Shown in pieces: positions 1 through 8,275 of a DNA stretch of 51,726 nt. The DNA lies in assembly GCA_019217005.1 (NCBI GenBank), contig JAHBNG010000109.1, positions 1 through 51,726 on the forward strand, in the 5' to 3' direction. Under the pieces are notes generated by a model that saw only the letters and a program-made list of their open reading frames with translations, did no database searches and was not told the origin of the DNA. Origin of the DNA: Chloroflexi bacterium TSY (GTDB lineage: Bacteria > Chloroflexota > Anaerolineae > Caldilineales > Caldilineaceae). Made by a program: the position numbers and the translations under genes. The stretch's first letter is position 1. Every line of letters starts with the position of its first letter.

Positions 1-798
1 GCATCTGCCTGGCACTCGCCGACGCGGGAGCCAACCTGATTGTTGCCGACATCGACCTCGACAACGCGGCCCGAGTCGCCGAAGAGGTGGCGGGCAAGGG
101 GGTTCGAGGGATTCCCGTGCACGTCGACGTCAGGAAGACGGATTCGGTCGCCGCACTCGCCGAGACCGCGACGCGGGAGATGGATGGCGTCGACATCGTG
201 TGCAACAACGCCGGGGTCTGGCTTGGCGGCGAGATGCGCGACACCACCGAGGACGACTGGCGCTTCGTCTTGTCAGTGAACCTCGACGGGGTCTTTCGGG
301 TGGGGCAGTGCTTCGCCCAGCTCCTGCGTGAACACAGCCTCGGTCGGGGGCTTCGTGTCTCACAGCGACGGCGTCGCCTATAGCGTCAGCAAGTACGGGA
401 TCGTCGCCTACAGCGAAGCCTTGCGTGACGACCTGGAACCCGATGGCATCGGGGTCTCGACCCTGTGCCCCGGGGAAGTCGTCACCAACCTGGCAGACTG
501 CGATCGACTGCGCGACCCCGAAGATCAGGTAGGCTTAAAGTCCGAAGCCGTGAGGGAATGGGATCGCGATGGATTGCAACCGGAAGAGGTCGGCGCGATC
601 GTCGTGTCGGGCATTCGTCACAACGCCGCCTATATCTACACCCACGACTTTAGCGAGCCCTTTGCCGACCGGCTCCAACGGGTGTTTAAGGACTTGAAGG
701 ACGGATTGCCCCTAGTAAAAGGTGTTTCCGGCTCATGGTACCAACGGGTACTGAAGGGCTTCGAGTTTAAGGACTTGAAGCCCTCTCGGAAGAGGTGA
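1..798 (+). pseudogene. Short-chain dehydrogenase/reductase, 5'-truncated and frameshifted
   Basis: A classical SDR that enters from the left edge. Frame 3 encodes the Rossmann middle part, with the NNAG motif (CNNAGVW near 205-225) and the NLDGVF segment. The frame then changes near 326-330, and frame 1 carries the active site: the serine in NTASVGG and YSVSK (the YxxxK pair) near 380-400, plus the LCPGEVVTNL loop. Comparing the join with normal SDRs, a short stretch between the LLRE helix and the VNTAS strand is missing, so this looks like a small frame-breaking deletion; a base-calling error is possible. The substrate cannot be told. The N-terminal cofactor motif lies outside the window. 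An intact aldo/keto reductase follows 53 bases later on the same strand. Confidence 0.8.
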
Positions 799-851
799 TT
801 CGTTTTCTTTTTTTTGATAGATTTCAAGAAATCGCTTTTAGAGGAGTTTCT

Positions 852-1799
852 ATGACAGGGACACTGGAACAGCGCTCCTTCGGGCGTACAGGGGAGAAGG
901 TCAGCCTCATCGGACTGGGAGGCGCCGCGCTCCATAAGCACAGCTATCAGCACGGGCTGGACACCGTCAAACATGCACTGGATCTGGGGGTCAGCTATTT
1001 TGATACCTCTCCTGAGTACGGCATCGGGGGCCCTGATGGGAAGTGGATCAGCCACGGTGAGTCGCAGCGCATTGTGGGTGAGGGGCTCGAGGGGACGAGC
1101 AAGCCGCATCTGCTGGCCACGAAGATCAATGCCTGGCAGGCTTCCAATCATACGGTAGAAGATTGTCTTGAGCAGGTACGAGACAACCTCCGTGTCCTAC
1201 GTCGGGACCGGGTCGACGTGCTCCTGGGCCACGATATGGAGCAGAGACGTTTCTGGAAGCCGGAGGCCGGAGACCTGTACTCTGGGGAGCCGCTGGAGAT
1301 CGATGAGTCGCTCGATTACGAGAATGCCCCGGTGATTCAAGCCCTTCGTGAGGCCAAGGCGCAGGGGTTCAGCCGCTACCTGGGTCTCAGTACCAATCGC
1401 TCGGAGCCCCTGGCTCATGTGTTGCAGCGGGTCAAACTCGACATGTGTCTGTCCGCCCATGAGTATTCGCTGAGGGACCGTCGTTCTCCGCGTGTGATGC
1501 TCCCGGTCATTCGTGAACAGGGAATAGCCTACCTGATTGGCGGCATTTTTTGTGTGCCGGGCAAAGGTGTCTTCAACGGAGCGCTCTTCAAGGAGGCGCG
1601 CCTCCTTGAGCTGGCCCGGACGACGGGTGTTTCGATTGCGGCGATGAGTGTGCGCTTCTTGATGGCCAATCGGGAGATTACGACCATCCTGGTGGGCGCG
1701 TCCACACCCGAGGAGATTGAGGAGAGCGTCTTGGCCGCCCAGGCCGGCCCGCTCCCCCCTGATATTCAGCAAACCCTCGAAGCGCTCGCCTCACCGTGA
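852..1799 (+). CDS. Aldo/keto reductase family oxidoreductase
   Basis: A 315-residue NAD(P)H-dependent AKR TIM barrel, near the usual length for the family. The start is placed at ATG 852, not the upstream in-frame ATG at 795, because GAGGAG lies just upstream at 841-846. The expected tetrad is visible as Asp51 and Tyr56 (FDTSPEYG), Lys91 (ATKINAW) and His127 (LLGHDM). The C-terminal cofactor-binding stretch ILVGASTPEEIEES is also typical. The subgroup resembles the AKR5/galactose-dehydrogenase-like enzymes common near sugar or lactone catabolism genes, but the substrate is not determined. It follows a broken SDR and is followed by a hairpin repeat and gene debris, so no operon is evident. 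Confidence 0.88.
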   Translation: MTGTLEQRSFGRTGEKVSLIGLGGAALHKHSYQHGLDTVKHALDLGVSYFDTSPEYGIGGPDGKWISHGESQRIVGEGLEGTSKPHLLATKINAWQASNHTVEDCLEQVRDNLRVLRRDRVDVLLGHDMEQRRFWKPEAGDLYSGEPLEIDESLDYENAPVIQALREAKAQGFSRYLGLSTNRSEPLAHVLQRVKLDMCLSAHEYSLRDRRSPRVMLPVIREQGIAYLIGGIFCVPGKGVFNGALFKEARLLELARTTGVSIAAMSVRFLMANREITTILVGASTPEEIEESVLAAQAGPLPPDIQQTLEALASP

Positions 1800-1833
1800 C
1801 CTGCAATGATTCTATAGGTTTGGGGTCAGGTTT

Positions 1834-1889
1834 GGGGTCAGGCCTTCGTTATTTCAATATCAATAACACAATAACGAAGGCCTGACCCC
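1834..1889. repeat. Perfect 20-bp inverted repeat (REP/MITE-like hairpin)
   Basis: Arms GGGGTCAGGCCTTCGTTATT (1834-1853) and its exact complement (1870-1889) flank a 16-base loop. A partial copy of the TTTGGGGTCAGG start sits just upstream (about 1819-1830). The hairpin ends three bases before a permease gene fragment. It could end aldo/keto reductase transcription, but the lack of a T-run and the repeated end motif fit a REP-like or mobile hairpin better. Confidence 0.75.
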
Positions 1890-1891
1890 TT

Positions 1892-2068
1892 TTCGACCAG
1901 TTAGGGCGAGACCTCTTGAGCCGCCTTATCTACGGTGCTCGTCTTTCCTTACGGGTCGGTCTGGCGGCGACCACTCTTAATCTTGTGGTCGCTGTCCTGA
2001 TCGGCGGCATTTCCGGATTTCTGGGGGGGGGGAAAGTGGACCTGGCCATGCAGCGCTTTGTCGATGCC
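1892..2068 (+). pseudogene. Fragment of DppC/OppC-type peptide ABC permease
   Basis: Translation in frame 2 gives DQLGRDLLSRLIYGAR, then SLRVGLAATTLNLVV, a glycine-rich hydrophobic helix and the MQRFVDAW segment. This is the diagnostic start of the BPD_transp_1 domain of dipeptide/oligopeptide permease C subunits (LGRD-SRLIYGAR). Only about 59 residues remain. The left edge abuts the 1834-1889 hairpin and the right edge is a fold-back junction with a GNAT fragment on the opposite strand. Non-functional remnant. Confidence 0.75.
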
Positions 2069-2084
2069 TGGCCAGGTCCACTTT
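2033..2084. repeat. 16-bp fold-back inverted repeat at a gene-fragment junction
   Basis: AAAGTGGACCTGGCCA (2033-2048) is matched by its exact reverse complement at 2069-2084 with 20 bases between. The left arm is inside the permease coding remnant and the right arm is where the opposite-strand GNAT fragment begins. This suggests a template-switch or fold-back rearrangement that joined the two fragments. Confidence 0.7.
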
Positions 2085-2385
2085 CATCCCACCACCTGAC
2101 CAAACATGCTGCGACAAGCCTCTCCTCCTTGAAACACAGCCACGAACAGTTCAGCATCGGTGGCCCGTATTTTCCCTTGAGGAATGCATCAACCTCTTCC
2201 CTCGCCTGCTCGAGCGTCTCCCTGTAGTAAGCTATCGTGCCTCGATATGCATCAAGCATCAGTTCAGCTAAAGATGCTATATCGGAGCTGGCAGGGTTCC
2301 TGAGAGTCGAATTCGCATGCAGTCGCTCCCTGGCTGGATCACACCAATGTGACAGAGGCAGGCAATACTCGTGTCGAGTCCTCAT
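2085..2385 (-). pseudogene. GNAT acetyltransferase, N-terminal fragment
   Basis: On the minus strand, residues after the ATG at 2385 include LRNPASSDIASLAELMLDAYRGTI and, later, MLNCSWLCFKEERLVAACLV. These match the first helix and beta strands of GNAT N-acetyltransferases, which use acetyl-CoA. The protein breaks off at the fold-back junction near 2084, before the acetyl-CoA-binding motif, so it cannot be an active enzyme. The first roughly 35 residues are atypical and the original start may be internal. Confidence 0.55.
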
Positions 2386-3022
2386 TTCAATTTCTCACAC
2401 CTTGTTGAGCGCGGGCTAACGCCAGGTTGAGCAGCCGGCGGCGGGCCGCGAAGCGCCCGTTCGTCTGATCGAACCCTGCTGGGTGAGAGCGGCCACTGAT
2501 GCTCGCGGCGGCGCCCCAGCGGTACTCTTGGCGCTTGTTGGGCCTCGGCGTTGCCGATCGCACCCGCACCCTCTGGCCGCGAGTCAGCCGGCCGCGTCTC
2601 AACTTGGCACGTTACCCGTTTCTCACGGTGATCGCCTTCGCAGAGGTGCTGAAGGAGGCCAAGGGGAGCAACTCGCGGGCTTGCCTGCTGTTGCCTCCAC
2701 CGACCTGACCCTGACGACGTGCCCACTGGTTTCGGCGCCGATGGGCCGTGACAGCCTTTCGGGCGGATCGGGAGCCCATTGGCGTCGCTACCCAACGCCC
2801 AGCCATCCACGATTGATGCGGCGAGATCCCGGTGCCGAAAACGCGGTGTTGAACCTCGGACCTCGACAACTCGAGCGCGGTGCCAACGCGAGCTCGCTTG
2901 GCTCTTCAAGGCGAGCGCCCGCCAGGGTTGATTTCGCGTGGGTTCTCCTCGGCCCGATTTCAATGCGTTGGCGGTCCCCTCGTATTCGTCGCCCGACGCG
3001 CAGGTCCGCCGGACCACCCGCG
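2386..3022. other. GC-rich stretch with no recognisable gene
   Basis: Several long open frames run through here on both strands, as expected at this GC content. Their translations are rich in Arg, Gly, Pro and Ser and show no domain I recognise. A weakly gene-like tail on the minus strand (about 2387-2602) could be a transposase remnant but cannot be supported. Confidence 0.5.
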
Positions 3023-3930
3023 TCAGCTTGCGGCGGCCTCGTCCACGTCGGGCACGGTGTCGTGGAACTTCTCGTAGTCGATCAACATCCGGCCATCCGG
3101 CAACTGGCTGATGACGTCAACGAAGCGCCGTCCGGTCAGCACCTCGTCGGCGTGGTAGATGTGCCGCGCGTGAATCGTCTGTCCGTAGGTCGCGTCGTGG
3201 CCGAGCATCGAGCAGATGATGAGCATGATCTGGTTCTCGGTTGGTCCCAGTCCACGCCATGCAGTGGGCTGTCCTCGTCGATGACGTGCTGGAGCAGCCA
3301 GGACATGCTGAAGATCGGATTCGTCGATCGGGTGAGCGCGATGTCGTGAACCCGCCGGAGGTGGTGCCCCTCGTCACTGATCTCCTCCTTGAGCACGGAG
3401 ACCGTCATCTTCGCGTCGGCCACCTGTTGCCGCGGGCGTTCCCCACGCGGAACAGCAGCGTCGGCTTGCCATGCCACATGGTGAGCAGCACGTTCTGGGA
3501 GAAGAGCACTTTCGAGCTGGGCCGCGACGCCTGGCGAACATGAGTCCTGTGGCCAGCGCGACGCCCAGCAACCCGACCAGTGCCTCGATGGTGACCAGCA
3601 GGTCGGCGTAGTCACTGCCCGGCGACAGGCTGCCGAAACCGATGGTCGACATGGTCTGTACGCTGAACGCAAACGCTCCAAGGAAGCCATCATCACGGGT
3701 GCCGATGATCGCCCCATCGCCCCCCAGCAGGTACAGCGCGGCAAACACCACGTTGAGGAAGAGGAACAGCCCGCCGAACACGACCATCAGCCGCGTCCAG
3801 CTACCGTCGATCAGCCAGAAATAGAGGTCAGCCCGAAGCTCTCGCGGCGTGCCCTTGCGCACGGTAATGCCCGGCCCGAACCGTCGCCTCTCGGGCTTCT
3901 CCGGGATGTACCCGCCGCCCGCTGCCGAGC
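3023..3930 (-). pseudogene. Inward-rectifier (KirBac-like) potassium channel, multiply frameshifted
   Basis: Reading the minus strand, an N-terminal slide-helix region leads into a first membrane helix, the pore helix and the selectivity filter STIGFGSLSP (near 3640), and a second membrane helix ending LATGLMFAR. The frame then changes near 3540 (to VLFSQNVLLTMWHGKPTLLF), again near 3430 (VADAKMTVSVLKEE) and again near 3240 (ICSMLGHDATYGQTIHARH). The pieces in order reproduce the KirBac cytoplasmic beta domain, ending HDTVPDVDEAAAS. The filter has TIGFG instead of the usual TIGYG. At least three indels make it a pseudogene or a poorly called region. The immediate upstream neighbour is the LtrA-like gene, and the two may have formed one membrane-protein operon. 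Confidence 0.8.
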
Positions 3931-5275
3931 GAGGTCCGACGTGGTGACGGCGACCATGTCCTCGGTTTCCTCCAGAGGCGACATCATCATGTCGACGACG
4001 ACCTGGAACAGGCACACCAGCGCCACCGTGCCGAGAAACAGCCAACCCGTCATGAGCCCCGAGACCACCCCCACCAACAGCACGATGCATCCGGACAGGA
4101 CCCGGAGCCGCACGCGCCAGGCGTCATCGATTTGACCGTGCAGGTGTCAGGGGCAGTGGGCCCCGGAGCCGCACGCGCCAGGCGTCATCGAGGTCCGACT
4201 GCTTTCGGTAGGACGCCTTGTCGATGAGGGCCACAGAGAAGAAGACCACGGCCAGCATCACCGTGAGCAGGTTGGCGTAGTAGGGGCTCGGACTCTCCAG
4301 GAAGTCGATCTTGATCGCGTTCTTCACCGCGACACCGACGCCGGTGATCGCCCCCGCCAGCGGCAGGTGGGCGAACAACCACACCACCCAGTTGCCGAGT
4401 CCCTCACGCAGGTGCGAGCCGGCGACATCGTCGAAGTAGATCCACCATAGCGAGCAGGTGATCAGCAGCGTGAGCGCGCCCATTCCCATGTAGGCCGGGT
4501 CGGCGGCGTAGTAGACGACCTTGTAGACCTCGTCGAACGCAACCACGCCATCGTTGTTGAGGTCCTTGAGCTTCTCGACGGGTGTGGCCAGGTACGACAA
4601 CACCTTCACGAACGACTCACCCAGGGTGATGATCGTGAGCAGCCCGTAGCGCTCGGACAGGTGCTCCTGATCGAGGGGGAACTGTTCCATCAGTGCGCGG
4701 GAACGCGGGTGCAGCGGCGCGCCCATCATGGCCAGGATGCCCGTCACCCACAGGATGTAGTGCCAACCCTCAGGAACCAGGAGTGACACCGACCACACGG
4801 AGGCGCCGACCACGAACACCCCGCCCCAGTACAGGTTGTACGCTCTAGCGTCCTTGGTGTGCTTGTAGGCGCGGGCTGTCATCACAATCGCGAACATCAG
4901 GGCGGCAACGAACGCCACGGTGAACCGCAGGTGATCGGGACTGTCGATGCGCATCGAGAGCGGTGCGGTGATGCCCATCGCGCCCACGGCGAACATCTGC
5001 CCGAACACCAACACCCGGTGGAGGATGTCGTCGACGTCGAAGCGGTTGGAGTAGAACGTGAAGCTCGACCAGGCGAACCACAACGGCGCGAAGTGGACCC
5101 CGAACCTCAACATCGAACCTGCGGGGTCATCGGCCAGGGTGTTCGAAAGCCCATCGCCGAGCTGGATGATGCTGGCGACGAAGATCAGGTCGTAGAACAG
5201 CTCCAACCAACTGGCCTTCTTCTCGGGGCCATGTTCGGTGTGCAGCAGGGGTCGGTGGAACCATCGGTTTCGCAC
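3925..5275 (-). pseudogene. LtrA-like multi-pass membrane protein, disrupted by a 61-bp duplication
   Basis: The LtrA (low-temperature requirement A) family signature SWLELFYDLIFVASIIQLGD is close to the N-terminus, followed by about ten hydrophobic segments. I place the start at GTG 5275 because GAGGTG lies at 5281-5286; the frame is also open further upstream. Near residue 240 a loop DLNNDGVVAFDEVY resembles an EF-hand calcium site, which is unusual. The gene stops at 4124 because a duplicated block shifts the frame. Without the extra copy the protein continues WRVRLRVLSGCIVLLVGVV, a last membrane helix pair, to about 3925. Function in the family is poorly known. Confidence 0.75.
4101..4191. 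repeat. 30-bp direct repeat, 61-bp period, inside the LtrA-like gene
   Basis: The same 30 bases occur at 4101-4130 and 4162-4191, both coding for DDAWRVRLR on the minus strand. The 61-base offset is not a multiple of three, so the duplication breaks the LtrA-like frame. Confidence 0.85.
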
Positions 5276-5375
5276 GCAGTCACCTCTTGTTGAACGCAGC
5301 CGGGAATGCAAGCAGCGGCGCTGATCGACCGCCCCGGCGTCGGCCTGAGCGGGCCTCCCCTCCCCGATATTGCGG

Positions 5376-5885
5376 ATCATGAACGCCAATTTGTCCCGCT
5401 GTAAAATTCATCGCCCACTGCACTTCAGGTTCGGCCAAAGCCATATCGGCCTCCAGTGAATCGAGTAGCGTATTGGCATTGTCATGCGGTATTTTGCCCA
5501 TCCAGCGCAAACGGGCTTGATGATACCAAAACAGGCGACGCAGTAGCGGAGCATCCGCTTTTTCCCAGCTTTCCAAAAGCGCGATCGTTTTCTTGCTTTT
5601 CGTTAACTGGTTTGCCAATAGCCAATCGACAATCTGTACGCGCTCGTCTATCTCATGACTCTGTAGATCATCAACCAGCTGATTGATAAGCTCTTGGGTA
5701 AGCTGATTTTTGTCTAGGATTAGGACTGCCAACATGCGTGGATAAAGTTTTTCGCTTGTCCACAGTTCCATGGCTAAGTCATGGTCTTTTTTAATTTCTT
5801 TAGCTAACTTTTTGAGGTCGCCAAGTTTGATGGCTTCTGCATCGAGTTGGGATAAAAGTTCTTCACTAGAAGTGGAAAAGGCCAT
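5376..5885 (-). pseudogene. AlkD-like DNA alkylation repair protein, C-terminally truncated
   Basis: The alpha-helical HEAT-like protein begins MAFSTSSEELLSQLDAEAIK and contains segments typical of the DNA_alkylation (PF08713) family: LWTSEKLYPRMLAVLILD, QIVDWLLANQLTKSKK and RRLFWYHQARLRWMG. The start at 5885 has AAGGA about ten bases upstream. Homology ends at GQIGVHDPQYR near 5376. The rest of the frame, down to 5280, is arginine-rich read-through into the GC-rich block, and the C-terminal helix with the YLPIWI-type ending is missing. This boundary is also where base composition changes, so it marks a recombination junction. Confidence 0.7.
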
Positions 5886-5970
5886 GCTCGTATCATCCTT
5901 TTGAATGAAAAACTATCTGTAAGCAAGTGTAGAGATTAAATTTTACATCAACGCAAACGCGATGAAAAAA

Positions 5971-6081
5971 GGCCAACGCCGCAAATCACGCGATTACGGG
6001 CCAGCGAAGCCAACTTCAAAGCCAACGTGCCGCCACAGGCGCAACCGACTTAGTAATTCGCGTGCATTTGCCTTGTTAGGC
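5971..6081. repeat. attC-like imperfect palindrome downstream of the amidase
   Basis: The site is bounded by GGCCAAC (5971-5977) and GTTAGGC (6075-6081), which match integron core sites with one deviation. The outer arms pair almost perfectly: GCAAATCACGCGATTAC on the left against the complement of the right arm, which carries two single unpaired bases (a G and an A when read on the minus strand). Single extrahelical bases on one arm are a hallmark of attC sites. The element lies in the 306-base gap between the AlkD remnant and the amidase. No gene is seen in that gap. Confidence 0.5.
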
Positions 6082-6191
6082 GTGGCCCTCTCTCTTCTTA
6101 GTTAATCGCATCGCTTTTACATTACGCTCACTAATCTTACAATACCATCGGCATATTTTGTAATAAGATTAGCTGGCTAGAATTGTCCCAC

Positions 6192-7613
6192 TTAAATCTT
6201 CGGTCGAAGTGCATGCCACTCGGTGGCCTTCTCATAAGCATGTCCAATCTGGCAGAGTAGTTCTTCGCTGAGATGGTGCCCAACGAACTGGAGCGACAAT
6301 GGCAAGCTATCATCATTGAAACCACACCGAACAGAGAGTGTTGGTGCCCCGTTGAAGTCAAAGGGAGCTGTGAACCTGAGAATTGACGGGTCAAACTCTC
6401 CTATTGGCCCATAAAGTTCATCTGGGGTCACTGGATGTGGCGGCTCCAACATTGAAGGGCATGCCAACGCATCAATGTTTTCAAAAACCTCTCTTAATCG
6501 TCCATTGCAAGTAGCCCGCAGGTTATTGGCTCTTGCATAGTCGGCCCCGGTGACATTGCTGCCCAGATCGAGCCATTCTCGAAACCAAGGTCCATAATCA
6601 TCGCGACGTGAGAGATAGGTTGCCTCGTGGGCTAATACAGCTTCGGCTGAGCAGAGGGTGACCCACGCTGGCAAGAATTCGTCTAGATCCGGCAACTGTA
6701 CCTTTGTAACTTCGGCACCGAGAGCCGCCAATACCTGTACGCCAGCCACAACTGCTTCTGCCAACTCCGGATCTGCGTTTTGAGCAACATATCGTTCGTC
6801 CAGTCCAATCCGTAGACCCTTTACACCAGCATCTATGCTACTTAAGATGTCAGGAACCGGTTTGGGGAGAGATGTGGGATCGTTTGGATCGTGTCCAGCA
6901 ATAGCTTGTAGTATCACAGCTGCATCGGCCGTACTGCGTGTAAGCGGACCAACATGGTCGAGCGACTCGGCAAGTGCCAAAACGCCATACCGGCTTACTC
7001 TGCCCCAGGTTGGTTTCAAGCCCACAACACCGCAGGCTGCTGCAGGAAAGCGGATAGAACCGCCGGTGTCGCTTCCAAGGGTAGCATAAGCAAACCCCGC
7101 AGCAGTGGCGACGCCCGATCCGCTGGATGAAGCACCCGACCACACGCTAGTGTTCCAGGGATTCAGCGGGATCTCTAGTTCAGGATGGTATCCACCCATT
7201 GCCCCTTCAGTTAGATTGAGTTTACCTAACAATACAGCACCAGCAGCTTCCAGTCTCGTCACTACCGTAGCGTCGTAATCAGGAATGTGATTGGCAAAAA
7301 CCGCTGTTCCACCCATCGTTCGCACACCCTTAGTAAAGCACAGATCTTTAACCGCGATGGGGACGCCATGTAACGGGCCAAAATAGCGCCCAGAGGCAAT
7401 CTCCTTATCTGCTTTCTCGGCGGCAGCGAGGGCATGATCTGCCATAACTGTAGCGAAATTCTTTAGAATACCATCAAGCGATTCGATCCGATTCAGGATT
7501 GATGTGGTGAGTTCGATTGAGGAGATTTCACGGCTTTGGATAAGGCTAGCGATCTCCGTCAATGATTTGAAGTGAAGATCCGTGAGGTCTGACGTATCTT
7601 GTTTTTTCTCCAT
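6192..7613 (-). CDS. Amidase signature family hydrolase
   Basis: A 473-residue cytosolic amidase of the GatA/amidase-signature family, which hydrolyses carboxamides to acid and ammonia. The Ser-cisSer-Lys triad is visible as Lys89 (PIAVKD), the Ser162-164 cluster (GASSSGSG) and the nucleophile Ser186 (SDTGGSIR). Length is normal and the frame intact. The start at ATG 7613 has GGAAGG upstream. There is no GatB or GatC nearby, so it is more likely a catabolic or detoxifying amidase than the tRNA amidotransferase subunit. It is flanked by GTTAGGC/GCCTAAC core-like sites on both sides and read from a promoter with three palindromic operators, like a gene cassette. Confidence 0.88.
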   Translation of the reverse strand: MEKKQDTSDLTDLHFKSLTEIASLIQSREISSIELTTSILNRIESLDGILKNFATVMADHALAAAEKADKEIASGRYFGPLHGVPIAVKDLCFTKGVRTMGGTAVFANHIPDYDATVVTRLEAAGAVLLGKLNLTEGAMGGYHPELEIPLNPWNTSVWSGASSSGSGVATAAGFAYATLGSDTGGSIRFPAAACGVVGLKPTWGRVSRYGVLALAESLDHVGPLTRSTADAAVILQAIAGHDPNDPTSLPKPVPDILSSIDAGVKGLRIGLDERYVAQNADPELAEAVVAGVQVLAALGAEVTKVQLPDLDEFLPAWVTLCSAEAVLAHEATYLSRRDDYGPWFREWLDLGSNVTGADYARANNLRATCNGRLREVFENIDALACPSMLEPPHPVTPDELYGPIGEFDPSILRFTAPFDFNGAPTLSVRCGFNDDSLPLSLQFVGHHLSEELLCQIGHAYEKATEWHALRPKI

Positions 7614-7701
7614 AATATGACGTCCTTCCAGGAGCTAAGGTCTGTTAATACTGTCTGTTTTCTTTTGAGATTGGCTTTTCTTTTTACATTTCAAGTCAAG
7701 C

Positions 7702-7708
7702 GCCTAAC
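7702..7708. repeat. Integron core-like site GCCTAAC upstream of the amidase
   Basis: GCCTAAC at 7702-7708 (GTTAGGC read on the minus strand) lies between the operator promoter and the amidase start, where an attI/attC recombination point would lie in a first integron cassette. With the GTTAGGC at 6075-6081 it brackets the amidase. Confidence 0.4.
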
Positions 7709-7718
7709 AATGTCTAGG

Positions 7719-7785
7719 CGACACTTGTCGCCCTAAATTATTACACGACAAATGTCGCCGGTCAATGAAATTGCGACACCTGTCG
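7719..7785 (-). promoter_or_regulatory. Amidase promoter with three CGACA-N2-TGTCG operators
   Basis: Near-identical 12-bp palindromes lie at 7719-7730, 7746-7757 and 7774-7785, spaced 27 and 28 bases. On the minus strand a -35 box TTGACC (7765-7760) and a -10 box TAATAA (7743-7738) are 16 bases apart. The middle palindrome fills the spacer, the first covers the expected start point and the third lies just upstream of -35. This geometry predicts strong repression by a dimeric regulator that I cannot name. No regulator gene lies adjacent. Confidence 0.6.
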
Positions 7786-7817
7786 TCTAATCGATTATAC
7801 AACATCGCTCATCGAGT

Positions 7818-7845
7818 TTGCAGAATTTTTCGACCCCGCTATAAT
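7818..7845 (+). promoter_or_regulatory. Promoter for the integrase-like fragment
   Basis: TTGCAG (7818-7823) and TATAAT (7840-7845) are separated by 16 bases and point toward the integrase start at 7906, which has an AGGAGA ribosome-binding site at 7895-7900. It is divergent from the amidase promoter. Confidence 0.5.
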
Positions 7846-7905
7846 AGAACAAAAGTACTACAATTAAATATGCCGTTTGGGTTAACTTTAACACAGGAGA
7901 AAATT

Positions 7906-8088
7906 ATGATGACTCAGCCACCCAAATTACTCGACCAAGTTCGCCACGTGTTGCGGGCCAAACATTATTCCATCCGCACCGAAGAAGCTTACCTCCATTG
8001 GATTAGACGCTTTAGGGCCGAATTCATCGGAAAACTGGAAGCTTCAGGCAACTTTGCCCGGAGCTTTTTTTTGTTTCTGAACCGTTGA
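7906..8088 (+). pseudogene. IntI/XerC-like tyrosine recombinase, N-terminal fragment
   Basis: The first 38 or so residues (PKLLDQVRHVLRAKHYSIRT, then EEAYLHWIRRF) match the SAM-like core-binding domain that opens integron integrases and related phage-type integrases. Homology stops near 8020 and the frame ends at 8088, so the catalytic domain with Arg-His-Arg-Tyr is absent. It is transcribed away from the amidase, as intI is from its cassettes. Similar N-termini also occur in solitary integrases of this group, so the integron identity is inferred from context. Confidence 0.65.
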
Positions 8089-8090
8089 CC

Positions 8091-8222
8091 GTGAAACTCA
8101 TCAAGGCTCGTTTTACCCGTCCCGGCCTGCACTGGAGCCGACCTGGTCTTGAACACCTCTTGCCCGCTCGTTCTGCTGTTATGAGCCGTTCTTTTGATGC
8201 TCTTTGGCCACTCGCCCCCTAA
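8091..8222 (+). pseudogene. Transposase C-terminal remnant
   Basis: An open frame beginning at GTG 8091 encodes KLIKARFTRPGLHWSRPGLE, LLPARSAVMS and FDALWPLAP, then stops at 8220-8222. The pattern of a tryptophan-containing GLHWSRPGLE followed by a short helical tail resembles the C-terminus of ISKra4- or ISLre2-type transposases. Only 43 residues survive. It lies directly after the truncated integrase and may have caused that truncation. Confidence 0.35.
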
Positions 8223-8275
8223 ACTGAAGCGCACCCGGTTGATGGATGCAACAAGCCCTCCTCGTTCAATTATAG

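Noticed and set aside
2850..2890. A tRNA-like stretch with GAGGTTCAA on the minus strand
   Set aside because: The T-loop match is incomplete and no acceptor, D or anticodon stems can be drawn.
2483..3349. A 288-codon open frame on the plus strand
   Set aside because: It lies in GC-rich DNA, runs antisense to the Kir channel remnant and its translation is low-complexity Arg/Ser/Pro without domain features.
5280..5375. C-terminal extension of the AlkD-like protein
   Set aside because: Homology stops at about 5376. The remaining frame is Arg/Gly-rich read-through into GC-rich DNA.
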